Source of the DNA: Promethearchaeota archaeon
GTDB lineage: Archaea > Asgardarchaeota > Lokiarchaeia > Sigyniarchaeales > SOKP01
Length of the DNA: 64,000 nt
Direction of reading: 5' to 3'
NCBI GenBank assembly: GCA_019057795.1
Contig: JAHLWS010000022.1
Span: 1 to 64,000, forward strand
Position 1 is the first letter of the stretch; each line of letters opens with the position of its first letter. The notes beneath the pieces are model-generated. The model was given only the letters and a program-made list of their open reading frames with translations, ran no database searches and was not told the origin of the DNA. Below are positions 36,543-45,915 of the stretch, one piece after another. The position numbers and the translations under genes were made by a program.

Positions 36543-39500
36543 TGGAAGGGTCGGTATTGGTTATTGGCGCTGGTATTGCTGGAATCCAAACATCTTTAGA
36601 TCTAACTGAACTTGGATTTAAAGTTTATCTCGTAGAAAGATCGCCTTCAATTGGCGGAAGGATGGCTCAACTTGATAAGACTTTCCCTACAAATGATTGT
36701 AGCCTCTGTATTTTAGCTCCGAAAATGGTAGAGGTGTTTAGAAATCCTAATATTGAGCTAATGACTTATCACGAAGTTAAAAAAATTAGTGGAGATCCTG
36801 GGAATTTTACCGTCACTGTTCTAAAAAAGCCACGTTATCTTGACGAATCCTTGTGCAAGGGATGTGGTGATTGTGCGACAAAATGCCCCAAAATTGAAGT
36901 TCCTAATCTCTTCGATATGAATCTTGGCAAAAGAAAATCAATTTACATACCCTTTCCACAAGCAGTCCCTCCAGTATACCTAATTGATCCCGAGCTTTGC
37001 CTTAAGATAACTAAAGGTGTGTGTGGAGTCTGTCAAAAAGTATGTACGGTTGAAGCGATAGACTTTGAGCAAAAACCTAAAGATATTATTATTAATTGTG
37101 GAGCCGTTGTTGTAGCAACGGGATTTGATATGCCCGCTGAAAAATTAATTTCAAGATGGGGGTATCGATACCAAAATGTAGTGAGCGCTTTAGAATACGA
37201 AAGAATATTATGTGCCTCAGGTCCGTTTGAAGGTCATGTCTTACGCCCTAGTGACCAAAAAGAACCTGAGAAAATAGCTTTCGTTCAATGTGCGGGATCA
37301 AGAGATTTACACGAGAATGTTCCTTATTGTTCGAGCGTGTGTTGTATGTATACTGCAAAGGAGGCAATTATTACTAGAGAACACTCAGATAATGCTGAAT
37401 GTTTTGTTTTTAGACACGATATCAGAGCATACGGAAAGAATTTTTATGAATTTACCCAAAGGGCTCAAGATGAATATGGTGTAAAATATTTTCAGACAAA
37501 AATAAGCACTATAAAAGAAGACCCGGAAACAAACGACTTAATTATTCACTATGAAGATTTAAAAAATGGAACATTTAATGATTTTCGAGCTAATTTAGTC
37601 GTTTTAGCTACACCATTAGTTCCTACAAAAGGAACAGAAGAATTAGCAAGCATCTTAAAAGTTGAATTAGACAAATACAATTTTTTTAAAGAAAAATCTT
37701 ATTTTAATAAATCCTTGTCATCAAAAGAGGGAGTTTTTTTATGTGGTTTCTGTCAAGGACCAATGGACATACCCGAAACTGTCGCTGACGCAAGTGGAGT
37801 AGCATCTCAAGTCGCAGTGTTACTAAATTCAGTAAAATTTAACGAAATTAAAGAAAAGAAATATGATGAACCTGAAAAGGAAATAAAGATAACCGACGAC
37901 CCTCGTATAGGAGTGATTATCTGTCACTGTGGGATTAACATTGGAAAGTATGTTGATGTTTCTAGTGCTGTAGATTATGTTAAAACATTACCTTATGTTG
38001 TTCATTGTGAAGCTAACTTGTATTCATGTTCTAGTGATTCCCAAGTAAGAATAAGAGAATTGATAAAAGAACATAATCTTAATAGATTTATCGTAGCTTC
38101 TTGTACGCCAAGAACCCATGAGTCATTATTTCAAGAAACCTGCTTAGAAGCTGGATTAAACAAATATTTATTCGAAATGGTTAATATACGCGACCAATGC
38201 AGTTGGGTTCATATGAATGAATATGAATTTGCCACTGAAAAAGCTAAAGATTTGATACGAATGGCTGTGGCTAAAGCGCGTTTACTAAAACCTCTTACTG
38301 AAACAAAATTAGATATTACCCCAAACGCTTTAGTTATTGGTGGTGGTGTATCTGGTATGACTGTTGCCCTCAATCTTGCTAATCAAGGATTTAAAACATA
38401 TATCGCTGAAATAGAAGATAAGTTAGGAGGTAATCTTAACAACCTTAATATTTTATATCCAATCCACGAGGAGGCTTCAAATTTTTTAAAAGAGATTATA
38501 AACAAAGTTGAGAAGAATAAAAATATCCAGGTTCTCCTCGAGTCAGATATTAAAGAAATTAAAGGATTTATCGGTAATTATAATGTTGTTATTAACGCAT
38601 CAAATCAAAAAGTTCACGATTTAAAAGTTGGTACAATTATTATTGCTACTGGAGCTCAAGAGTTAAAACCAGAAGGTATTTTTCAGTATAGCAAAAATAA
38701 TAAAAATGTAATTACTCAATTAGAATTAGAAAAAAGATTGAAAGAAAAGGATAAAGCTTGGCTCGACAACATAAATCGCATAACGATAATCCTCTGTGTC
38801 AATTCAAGGCAAAAAGAAGGAATAACTTATTGCTCAAATATTTGTTGTGCAGTGAGTATTAAAAATATTAGTATTTTAAAAGAAATAAAACCAAACCTCG
38901 AAATTGTTGTTTTGTACAGAGATCTCCAGATGGCTAAAAAGGAGTATGAAGAATACTATCGTAAACGTAGAAAAGAGGCTATGTTTCTGAGATATGATTT
39001 AGAAAACATACCAAAAATAGTGAAAAAAAGTGGTAAATCCGAAAAATATCAAGTATCTGTATTTGACACGAATTTACAGGATAATCTTCAATTTGATACA
39101 GATTTAATTGTATTATCAACTCCTATGATCCCCTCTGACAATTTAGAAGGATTAGCTAGGATGCTAAAAGTACCATTGGATAAAAATGGGTTTTTCTTAG
39201 AAGCACATGTTAAGCTAAGACCTTTAGATTTTGCTACAGATGGTATTTTTTTAAGCGGATGTGCTCAATGGCCAAAGAACATTCAAGATTCAATTTCCCA
39301 AGCTAATGGAGCTGCGGGGAGAGCAAGTAGATTTTTAAGCGCTAAAACAATTACAAGCTCAGGATTGATAGCAGAAGTAAACCCAGAAAGATGTATAGGT
39401 TGTGGGAAGTGTGTATCCGTTTGTCCATATAATGCTATTGAACTTAAGGAGGCAATTATGGACTTTGAAGAAATTAGTTTAAAAGTTTCAAAATCCTTTA

Positions 39501-39628
39501 TTAACTCAGCAATGTGTAAAGGCTGCGGCACTTGTGCGGCAACATGTCCAAACGGCGCAATATCTGTAAAGCATTATGATTTCGATCAAATTTATGCTAT
39601 GATAGAATCTTATTTATTAGAATCGTAA
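36542..39628 (+). CDS. hdrA: Double HdrA-like iron-sulfur flavoprotein (1028 aa)
   Basis: This protein has two HdrA flavin modules in tandem. Module 1 (1-450) starts with VLVIGAGIAGIQTSLDL and has DCSLCILAPKM, CKGCGDCATKCP and CGVCQKVCTVEAIDF. Residues 455-580 are the HdrA N-terminal domain (GVIICHCGINIG, SCTPRTHE, MVNIRDQCSW). Module 2 (590-935) has ALVIGGGVSGMTVAL and SGCAQWPKNIQDSISQANGAAGRAS. Two ferredoxin motifs end it (CIGCGKCVSVCP, CKGCGTCAATCP). A usual HdrA has about 650 aa. All redox positions are Cys, not Sec. Double HdrA proteins of this kind are thought to allow flavin-based bifurcation. Start ATG overlaps the HdrD-like stop region. Confidence 0.87.
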   Translation: MEGSVLVIGAGIAGIQTSLDLTELGFKVYLVERSPSIGGRMAQLDKTFPTNDCSLCILAPKMVEVFRNPNIELMTYHEVKKISGDPGNFTVTVLKKPRYLDESLCKGCGDCATKCPKIEVPNLFDMNLGKRKSIYIPFPQAVPPVYLIDPELCLKITKGVCGVCQKVCTVEAIDFEQKPKDIIINCGAVVVATGFDMPAEKLISRWGYRYQNVVSALEYERILCASGPFEGHVLRPSDQKEPEKIAFVQCAGSRDLHENVPYCSSVCCMYTAKEAIITREHSDNAECFVFRHDIRAYGKNFYEFTQRAQDEYGVKYFQTKISTIKEDPETNDLIIHYEDLKNGTFNDFRANLVVLATPLVPTKGTEELASILKVELDKYNFFKEKSYFNKSLSSKEGVFLCGFCQGPMDIPETVADASGVASQVAVLLNSVKFNEIKEKKYDEPEKEIKITDDPRIGVIICHCGINIGKYVDVSSAVDYVKTLPYVVHCEANLYSCSSDSQVRIRELIKEHNLNRFIVASCTPRTHESLFQETCLEAGLNKYLFEMVNIRDQCSWVHMNEYEFATEKAKDLIRMAVAKARLLKPLTETKLDITPNALVIGGGVSGMTVALNLANQGFKTYIAEIEDKLGGNLNNLNILYPIHEEASNFLKEIINKVEKNKNIQVLLESDIKEIKGFIGNYNVVINASNQKVHDLKVGTIIIATGAQELKPEGIFQYSKNNKNVITQLELEKRLKEKDKAWLDNINRITIILCVNSRQKEGITYCSNICCAVSIKNISILKEIKPNLEIVVLYRDLQMAKKEYEEYYRKRRKEAMFLRYDLENIPKIVKKSGKSEKYQVSVFDTNLQDNLQFDTDLIVLSTPMIPSDNLEGLARMLKVPLDKNGFFLEAHVKLRPLDFATDGIFLSGCAQWPKNIQDSISQANGAAGRASRFLSAKTITSSGLIAEVNPERCIGCGKCVSVCPYNAIELKEAIMDFEEISLKVSKSFINSAMCKGCGTCAATCPNGAISVKHYDFDQIYAMIESYLLES

Positions 39629-39647
39629 AAATAAAAGCTAAATAATC

Positions 39648-40085
39648 ATGCCAAAAGCAAAGAGAAAAGTAATAAAACAAGAGTTTAATCCAGAGCTACT
39701 AGTGTTTTGTTGTAATTGGTGCTCTTACGCGGGAGCTGATTTGGCAGGGGTTTCTAGATTTCAATATCCGCCGAACATGAGAATTGTTAGAGTTATGTGC
39801 TCTGGAAGAGTTGAACCTTCTTTTATTTTAAAAGCTTTAAAGGATGGGGCAGATGGGGTCTTAATAACTGGATGTCACATTGGAGATTGCCATTACATAA
39901 GCGGTAACGAGTTTACGAAAGAAAGGTTTGAAAGATTACATAAAATAATAATTAAGCAATTGGGTATAAACGAAAAACGCGTTAGGTTGGAGTGGGTGTC
40001 TGCTTCTGAAGGTAAGCTTTTTGCTGAATTAATTACAGAGTTTACGAACGATATAAAAAGATTAGGGCCGTTAAAAGTTTTTTAA
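39648..40085 (+). CDS. mvhD: MvhD/VhuD-type iron-sulfur protein (cysteine form)
   Basis: The 145-aa protein has the full set of MvhD cysteines: LVFCCNWCSYAGADLAG near the N-terminus, VMCSGRVEPSF in the middle, and GCHIGDCHY. It ends with GPLKVF, the usual family tail. MvhD binds one [2Fe-2S] cluster and joins an electron-donating enzyme to HdrA. It starts 19 bases after the double HdrA. It is the cysteine counterpart of the selenocysteine gene at 32077-32544 and was used to confirm the UGA positions there. Confidence 0.9.
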   Translation: MPKAKRKVIKQEFNPELLVFCCNWCSYAGADLAGVSRFQYPPNMRIVRVMCSGRVEPSFILKALKDGADGVLITGCHIGDCHYISGNEFTKERFERLHKIIIKQLGINEKRVRLEWVSASEGKLFAELITEFTNDIKRLGPLKVF

Positions 40086-40172
40086 GAAAATAAAGATGAT
40101 TTTCTATTATAATTATTATATTAGTTTTTTAGTCTTAATCGTTTTGATATTAAATTCAAATTGTTAGAATTA

Positions 40173-40351
40173 GATCATTCTTTTCTGGTAGAATCTTTAA
40201 TCTTGATCATTACAACACCTTTTTTGTCGTAAACAGATCATTTAAACACGAATCATTATCAAAACTCGCCAAGTTTGGTGCATAATATTTATATAAACAT
40301 TTTTACTTATTTATTGATTAACCAAACTTTTCTTAACTCATTTGTTAAGAA
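40173..40351 (+). promoter_or_regulatory. Control region of the second double hdrA: spaced repeats, TATA-like box and hairpin
   Basis: The 328-base gap 40086-40413 has no gene. GATCATT occurs at 40173, 40205 and 40236, with a variant AATCATT at 40251; the spacings are 32, 31 and 15 bases. A TATA-like stretch, AATATTTATATAAAC, lies at about 40284-40298, and just beyond is a perfect 8-bp inverted repeat, TTCTTAAC (40330-40337) and GTTAAGAA (40344-40351). This suggests a separately regulated promoter for the next gene, with the repeats as operator sites or the hairpin as a leader structure. Confidence 0.45.
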
Positions 40352-40413
40352 TTATTATTTAAAAATGAAAAGATTTTAAGGTATTTTTAATTAAAAAAGG
40401 AGCGTTATGAATA

Positions 40414-43176
40414 ATGGAAGGTTCTGTGTTGGTTATTGGTGGAGGAATTGCTGGAATTCAAACTTCTTTAGACCTAACTGAGTTAGGATTTAAAGTTTAT
40501 TTAGTAGAAAAAGAGCCCACAATAGGAGGTCATATGGCTCAATTTGATAAATTATTTCCCGCACATGATTGTAGTTTATGTGTCCTAGCTCCCAAAATGG
40601 TTGCAATATATAAGAATCCTAATATTGAACTATTTACTTTATCTGAGGTAAAAATGGTCTCTGAAAATTCTGGGACTTTTACAGCAACCATAGTTAAAAA
40701 GCCACGATATATCGTAGAAACAAAATGCAAAGGATGTGGTGACTGTGCAGCACGCTGCCCAAAAATTGAGGCCCCAAATCTATTTGATATGAATTTAGGG
40801 AAAAGAAAATCAGCGTACATTCCATTTCCACAAGCCATCCCTCCAGTTTACCTAATAGATCCTGAATTATGCTTATTTTTGAACCGGGATGTATGTGGGG
40901 TTTGTAAAAAGGTTTGCAAAGGTGAGGCAATAGATTTCAATCAGGAACCTCAGGAGATTAAATTGAAAGTTGGAGCAATTGTAATAGCTACTGGTTTTGA
41001 TATGTATGGTGAAGAATTATCTGAACATTGGGGATATCAATATAAAAACGTTGTTAACGCTTTTGAGTACGAAAGAATCATATGTCCTACTGGACCATTT
41101 GGTGGTAATATATTACGTCCTAGTGATGAAAAAGAACCTGAAACGATTGTATTCATACAGTGCGTCGGTGCTGGTTATAAAGAAAAAAGTGTTTCGTATT
41201 GTTCGCGAGTATGTTGTATGTATACTGCTAAAAATGCAATACTGACAAAGGAATATTCGGAAAACATAAATGTTACTGTTTTTAGGCATAATATCAGAGT
41301 TTTTGGTAAAAACTTTTATGAATATACAAAAAAAGCTCAAGATAATCATGACATTAAATATTATCGCACTAAAATTAAAGATATTGAAGAAGATTCAGAA
41401 ACTAATGATTTGATAATTCATTATCAAGATTTGAAGACAGGTGAGAAAAAAGAATATAGAGCGAATATGGTAGTTTTAGCGGCACCATTAGTTCCCTCAA
41501 AAGGAACAAATGAATTAGCAAAAGTTTTAAATGTCGATCTAGATAATTATAATTTCTTTAAATCAAGATCTTTCTATGATAATTCTTTATCTACGAGAGA
41601 TGGAATCTTTTTATGTGGATTCTGTCAAAGCCCAATGAATGTATCAGAAACAGTAAGTCATGCAAGTGGCATAGCAGGACAAGTAGCGGTATTATTGAAC
41701 GATGCAAAATATTCCCAGATTATAGAAAGAGATATTGCTATACTTCCAAAGGAAGAAATTATAAGTATTACTCCAAAAGCGTTGATAATAGGCGGTGGAA
41801 TTTCAGGAATGACCGCAGCATTAAACATTGGATCTCAAGGATTTCAAACAATTATAATCGAAAGAGAGAAAATATTAGGTGGAAATTTAAATCAGATTAA
41901 TATTATCTATCCTGGTCAACAGCCAGCTTTTGAATTTGTCAAAAGTATTAAAGAGAAAGTTAACAAGCACCCTAATATCAGCGTGTACTTAGGATCTAAA
42001 ATTAAGAGTATTGATGGTTCAATTGGTAATTATGAGATAAATTTTGATGATAAAAATGAAAAAACTCATATCGATACAGTAGGAATAATTATAGTGGCTA
42101 CTGGAAGTCAAGAGTTAAAACCGCATGGAAATTTTCAATATAGTAAAGAAAATGAGAATATAATTACTTTATTAGAATTGGAATTGAGACTAAAAAAGCA
42201 AGATATGGCTTGGCTTGATGAAATAAATCATATTACAATCTTTTTATGCGTAGAATCGAGGCAAAAAGAGGGATTTTCTTATTGTTCTAATGTATGTTGT
42301 AGTAATGCTATTAAAAACATAAAAATCTTAAAAGATCTTAAGCCAAACCTCGAGCTTTTAGTGCTCTTTAGAGATCTTCATATGGCTAAGAAAGAATTCG
42401 AAGATATTATGAGTGAAAGAAAAAAAATAGCTAATTTTATGAGATATAATCTAGAAAATCTACCAATGATAATTAAAATAAACCCAAATCCTGAAAAGTA
42501 TAAAATAAACCTATATGATGATACCAATCCTAATAATATTCTCGATTTTAAAACTGATCTTATAATATTATCTACTCCTATGGTTCCACCTGATGCTATA
42601 GAAGATTTATCAAGTATGCTTAATGTTCCTTTAGATAAAAATGGTTTTTTTATTGAAGCTCATAATAAATTACGACCTTTAGATTTTGCTACAGAAGGTA
42701 TTTTCATATGTGGTTGCGCTCAATGGCCAAAGAACATTCAAGATTCAATATCACAGGCAAATGGAGCTGCAGGTCGTGCAAGTAGATTTTTAAGTATAAA
42801 AGAAATATCAACGACAAAATTAGAATACCTTTCTTTTATGCTAGCAATTGAGTGTTTCTTCAAAGATATGATTGTAAACCCAGAGAAATGTAATGGATGC
42901 GGTCAATGTGTTGAAGTATGTCAGTTTAAAGCGATTTCAGTCATAGATTCAAAAACGGAGTATGAAGATGTGAGTTTACTTGTTAATAAAGCCTTTATTA
43001 ATCCTGCTATATGTAAAGGTTGCGGAAGATGCGCTGCAGTTTGTCGATTAAAGGCGATTGATGCCAGACACTATGATTTTAAACAAATCTCCGCAGTTAT
43101 GGATCCTTATTTCTTAAAAAAAGTAAAAAGTGAAGAAAGCTTGAAAGATAAAGAAGGAATTATCGCTATGAATTAA
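40414..43176 (+). CDS. hdrA: Double HdrA-like protein lacking the N-terminal HdrA domain (920 aa)
   Basis: This paralogue of the 36542 gene begins almost identically (MEGSVLVIGGGIAGIQTSLDL). It keeps module 1 (DCSLCVLAPKM, CKGCGDCAARCP, CGVCKKVCKGEAIDF), module 2 (ALIIGGGISGMTAALNI, CGCAQWPKNIQDSISQANGAAGRAS) and the terminal ferredoxins (CNGCGQCVEVCQ, CKGCGRCAAVCR). The segment with CHCG and SCTPRTHE between the modules is missing, and the modules are joined directly near residue 440. In both ferredoxin motifs the Pro after the last Cys is lost (Gln, Arg). It has its own upstream control region, so it may be expressed separately as an alternative electron-transfer partner. Confidence 0.87.
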   Translation: MEGSVLVIGGGIAGIQTSLDLTELGFKVYLVEKEPTIGGHMAQFDKLFPAHDCSLCVLAPKMVAIYKNPNIELFTLSEVKMVSENSGTFTATIVKKPRYIVETKCKGCGDCAARCPKIEAPNLFDMNLGKRKSAYIPFPQAIPPVYLIDPELCLFLNRDVCGVCKKVCKGEAIDFNQEPQEIKLKVGAIVIATGFDMYGEELSEHWGYQYKNVVNAFEYERIICPTGPFGGNILRPSDEKEPETIVFIQCVGAGYKEKSVSYCSRVCCMYTAKNAILTKEYSENINVTVFRHNIRVFGKNFYEYTKKAQDNHDIKYYRTKIKDIEEDSETNDLIIHYQDLKTGEKKEYRANMVVLAAPLVPSKGTNELAKVLNVDLDNYNFFKSRSFYDNSLSTRDGIFLCGFCQSPMNVSETVSHASGIAGQVAVLLNDAKYSQIIERDIAILPKEEIISITPKALIIGGGISGMTAALNIGSQGFQTIIIEREKILGGNLNQINIIYPGQQPAFEFVKSIKEKVNKHPNISVYLGSKIKSIDGSIGNYEINFDDKNEKTHIDTVGIIIVATGSQELKPHGNFQYSKENENIITLLELELRLKKQDMAWLDEINHITIFLCVESRQKEGFSYCSNVCCSNAIKNIKILKDLKPNLELLVLFRDLHMAKKEFEDIMSERKKIANFMRYNLENLPMIIKINPNPEKYKINLYDDTNPNNILDFKTDLIILSTPMVPPDAIEDLSSMLNVPLDKNGFFIEAHNKLRPLDFATEGIFICGCAQWPKNIQDSISQANGAAGRASRFLSIKEISTTKLEYLSFMLAIECFFKDMIVNPEKCNGCGQCVEVCQFKAISVIDSKTEYEDVSLLVNKAFINPAICKGCGRCAAVCRLKAIDARHYDFKQISAVMDPYFLKKVKSEESLKDKEGIIAMN

Positions 43177-43222
43177 TTAATAAAAAATTAAACAAAAAAA
43201 TTAGAGAGTAAATTAAATTTTT

Positions 43223-44446
43223 TCAACTTTTCTTTTTGTTATCAAATTTTTTTATTGATGTATATAGTAATGTTAATACAAGAAGTAGTACCAAAGAAAC
43301 AATAAGAATTATCATATATACTAAGGAAATTCCTCCAGTATTAAAAAAAGGTTCAAAAGTCGTTGGAACGAAAGCAATTCCGATAAATTGAAACGCCGTA
43401 GTTAAACCCGCGAGAGCACCACGTCTTTCTATTGATAAAGTCTGGCTATAAAACATAACTAATGTCATTAATATACCCCCGGCGAAACCCATAAAGATAA
43501 GTCCTAAGGAAGTGAACGGAAGCGCTTCGAAACTGTTATTACCGAATAATACTAAAATTATATTAGCAATAAATAATGAAATCAATCCAATCGTTAAAGC
43601 AAGTTTTACGCCTTTTTTCTTAATAGTGAATCCCGTAAAAATACCCCCAAAAAAACCCATTACTCCGAATAAAGCAATGACTATTCCTGAAATCGTCTCG
43701 GGGATTATATGCGTAAATGATCGCGAAGTCCAGATTATAGTAGCAATAGAAGTATGTGATAGTAAAAATGCAGATATAACCAATAAGATAACTGGTAAGC
43801 GACGAATTTCTTGAGCTAAATCGGTGAAAAATGCTCGAATTTCGGCATCACTTTTAGTTACTGATTGATTTCTTCTTAATGAAAAAATAATCAGGATTCC
43901 TAATACTGTCATACTCAAAAATATTAAGTACAAATATCTCCAACCTATATTAATTATTAGACCTGCAAGTAATGGTCCAAAACCGACTCCTAAATTAGCA
44001 ACAGCACCTAACAAACCTATTTTTTTGGAAATTTTAGGTCCAGGAGTGATATCTGTAAGCAAAGCTATTAAAACAGGATTAACAAAACCGAAACCAATTC
44101 CTGCTAAGACATTTGCAATAACAAAAACCGTCAACGAGAAGGATAACGATGCTACGATCATTCCTATTCCAAAAATAGATAAACCTAAAAGAATCACCGG
44201 AAAACGACCTTTAATATCTGAAAGAGCTCCTGAGAATAGTTGAACTAAGGCAAATGGGAACATAAACGATGGAATAGCAATCAATAACGCGCTTGGAACT
44301 ACTGAAAATTCTAAAGAAAGAACACCAAATAAAACTAAAATGACATTTCCGGTAAGGGGACCTAGCGCAAAAAGTATAAAGATAATTACTTCGATTCGCT
44401 TTGAAGTTTTTTTCATTTCCATATTCATGACGATTAATCTATTCAT
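43223..44446 (-). CDS. Major facilitator superfamily transporter
   Basis: The 407-aa protein has about twelve hydrophobic helices. The loop between helices 2 and 3 is FSGALSDIKGRFPVILLG, a clear MFS motif A (GxxxDxxGRR/K). The second half repeats this with TGFTIKKKGVKLAL. MFS members export drugs or move sugars and metabolites; the layout (DHA12-like) suggests efflux, but the substrate is unknown. It is convergent with the Hdr cluster. Start choice is uncertain among three ATG codons in the first eleven residues. Confidence 0.8.
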   Translation of the reverse strand: MNRLIVMNMEMKKTSKRIEVIIFILFALGPLTGNVILVLFGVLSLEFSVVPSALLIAIPSFMFPFALVQLFSGALSDIKGRFPVILLGLSIFGIGMIVASLSFSLTVFVIANVLAGIGFGFVNPVLIALLTDITPGPKISKKIGLLGAVANLGVGFGPLLAGLIINIGWRYLYLIFLSMTVLGILIIFSLRRNQSVTKSDAEIRAFFTDLAQEIRRLPVILLVISAFLLSHTSIATIIWTSRSFTHIIPETISGIVIALFGVMGFFGGIFTGFTIKKKGVKLALTIGLISLFIANIILVLFGNNSFEALPFTSLGLIFMGFAGGILMTLVMFYSQTLSIERRGALAGLTTAFQFIGIAFVPTTFEPFFNTGGISLVYMIILIVSLVLLLVLTLLYTSIKKFDNKKKS

Positions 44447-44533
44447 TTTTTAACAAGTATATAATAAAAAATATGTGTCTAATATTAAACTCTGTGCATT
44501 AAAAAATAAAAAAAAGAGAGAAATTAGTTAGAT

Positions 44534-45007
44534 TTATGAAATTTGAATCGCGATTTGAGAGAAAAAGGTGGTAACCATTATAACAAACAAGATAGTGCCA
44601 GCAAGGATAAGATATATCCGTCTTGATTTTTCATCAAATTGATCATTTAGAGCAAAACTAAAAAATGCTATGACAATAAAGAATAATCCGATATTTACGC
44701 CTATTCTCGCAATATTTCCGACAATAACTACTTGATAATCCATCCAATAATAAAGAAGAGTAGCTCTTTCAAGTTTTTCGATGTAATCGTTATAACCATA
44801 TAATCCTTGCATGTAATTCAATTCGTTTTGCTGGTTTTCTATAAGGAACCATGTATAAGCGTTATCTGCGATAGATTTACTAATCATGAGTATTGTGCCA
44901 AAGATTAGTGCTACTAATAATCCATAAATAAGGAACTTAGTGGCCTTTTCTTTATCCATTATTGGTAACATGTCATACAACTTTATTTTTCTATCTTCTG
45001 TCTCCAT
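44534..45007 (-). CDS. Small membrane protein of unknown function
   Basis: The 157-aa protein has three clear hydrophobic helices (about residues 27-47, 95-118 and 132-155) and a short tyrosine-rich loop. No family is recognised. The gene starts six bases after the upstream membrane protein gene ends, so both are probably one operon and may form a complex. Confidence 0.6.
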   Translation of the reverse strand: METEDRKIKLYDMLPIMDKEKATKFLIYGLLVALIFGTILMISKSIADNAYTWFLIENQQNELNYMQGLYGYNDYIEKLERATLLYYWMDYQVVIVGNIARIGVNIGLFFIVIAFFSFALNDQFDEKSRRIYLILAGTILFVIMVTTFFSQIAIQIS

Positions 45008-45013
45008 TTTGTA

Positions 45014-45688
45014 TCACCTAAGATAATTTGCTTTTAAAACTGATATTAAAGCGGCCATAAGGTAAATCAAGATAATGAGTACCCCTATTAGAATAAATGA
45101 ATTATATAATGATTCTCCTGGCCCATCTACTTTTATTTGGATGTCAAATAAAACATTTAAATCGGAAGCAGGACCACTATTAGAGCCATAAACGACCACA
45201 TAATAATCACCTGGCCAAGATATCAGCGAATCTCCAATTCTATCTCCCATAAATTCTATATAGAAATATATCCCATCGGTAGGCAAAGTTAAGGAATTAT
45301 CCCCATTAGTACTTACTGCGGGATTAATTCCATAGCCAAACTCAGAATAAACAAACTGCAAGCCAGTTGTTATGTTAGAAGTACTATTCAAACTATAAGC
45401 TCTCTGGTACTCACTGTTAGCTAAAATTTTTATGATGACAGTTGAATTTGGATAAAAATTAGAAATTTCAATTATTAATTTCTGATCTTTGTTGAGTGTT
45501 ACTGGATGAGCGAACGCTTTAGTCATCCCATCAGCACTATCTTCTTGAATGATTTCAGGTTTACTGTCATAAATAATCATTTTGTCAAGTCCAGTTCCAA
45601 ATGCAGGTCCTAGAATTAAGAAAATTGCTCCAATTCCCAAAAATATGAAGGCAATCTTCTTATTTAAAAATATATTCGTTTTTGCCAT
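45014..45688 (-). CDS. Membrane-anchored protein with extracytoplasmic beta domain
   Basis: The 224-aa protein has an N-terminal hydrophobic segment (12-31, signal anchor), an exposed domain rich in Asn, Ser, Thr and strand-forming residues (40-190), and a C-terminal membrane helix (195-217). Several NxS/T sites (for example NSTV, NSTSN) would be possible N-glycosylation sites if outside the cell. The domain ends with SWPGDYYVVVYG, similar in style to sugar- or ligand-binding beta-sandwiches. No family is recognised. It is paired with the downstream small membrane gene. Confidence 0.6.
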   Translation of the reverse strand: MAKTNIFLNKKIAFIFLGIGAIFLILGPAFGTGLDKMIIYDSKPEIIQEDSADGMTKAFAHPVTLNKDQKLIIEISNFYPNSTVIIKILANSEYQRAYSLNSTSNITTGLQFVYSEFGYGINPAVSTNGDNSLTLPTDGIYFYIEFMGDRIGDSLISWPGDYYVVVYGSNSGPASDLNVLFDIQIKVDGPGESLYNSFILIGVLIILIYLMAALISVLKANYLR

Positions 45689-45915
45689 GTAAACACCATA
45701 TAGGTTTTCATTATATTTTTGTTAAATTCTGTTAATTTCAATGTAGGTTAATTAGAAATAAAAAACTGCTCTTTAATTTTATTAACGGATGAATTAAACC
45801 AAAATCTAAATATTGATTAAAGAAAAAAAAAGAGGAAAAAAATGAGATACAAATAAAATTTATGTTGAATTCTTAATTATAATTAATTTTACTAATTGTA
45901 AGTTGAGAATTGGTT

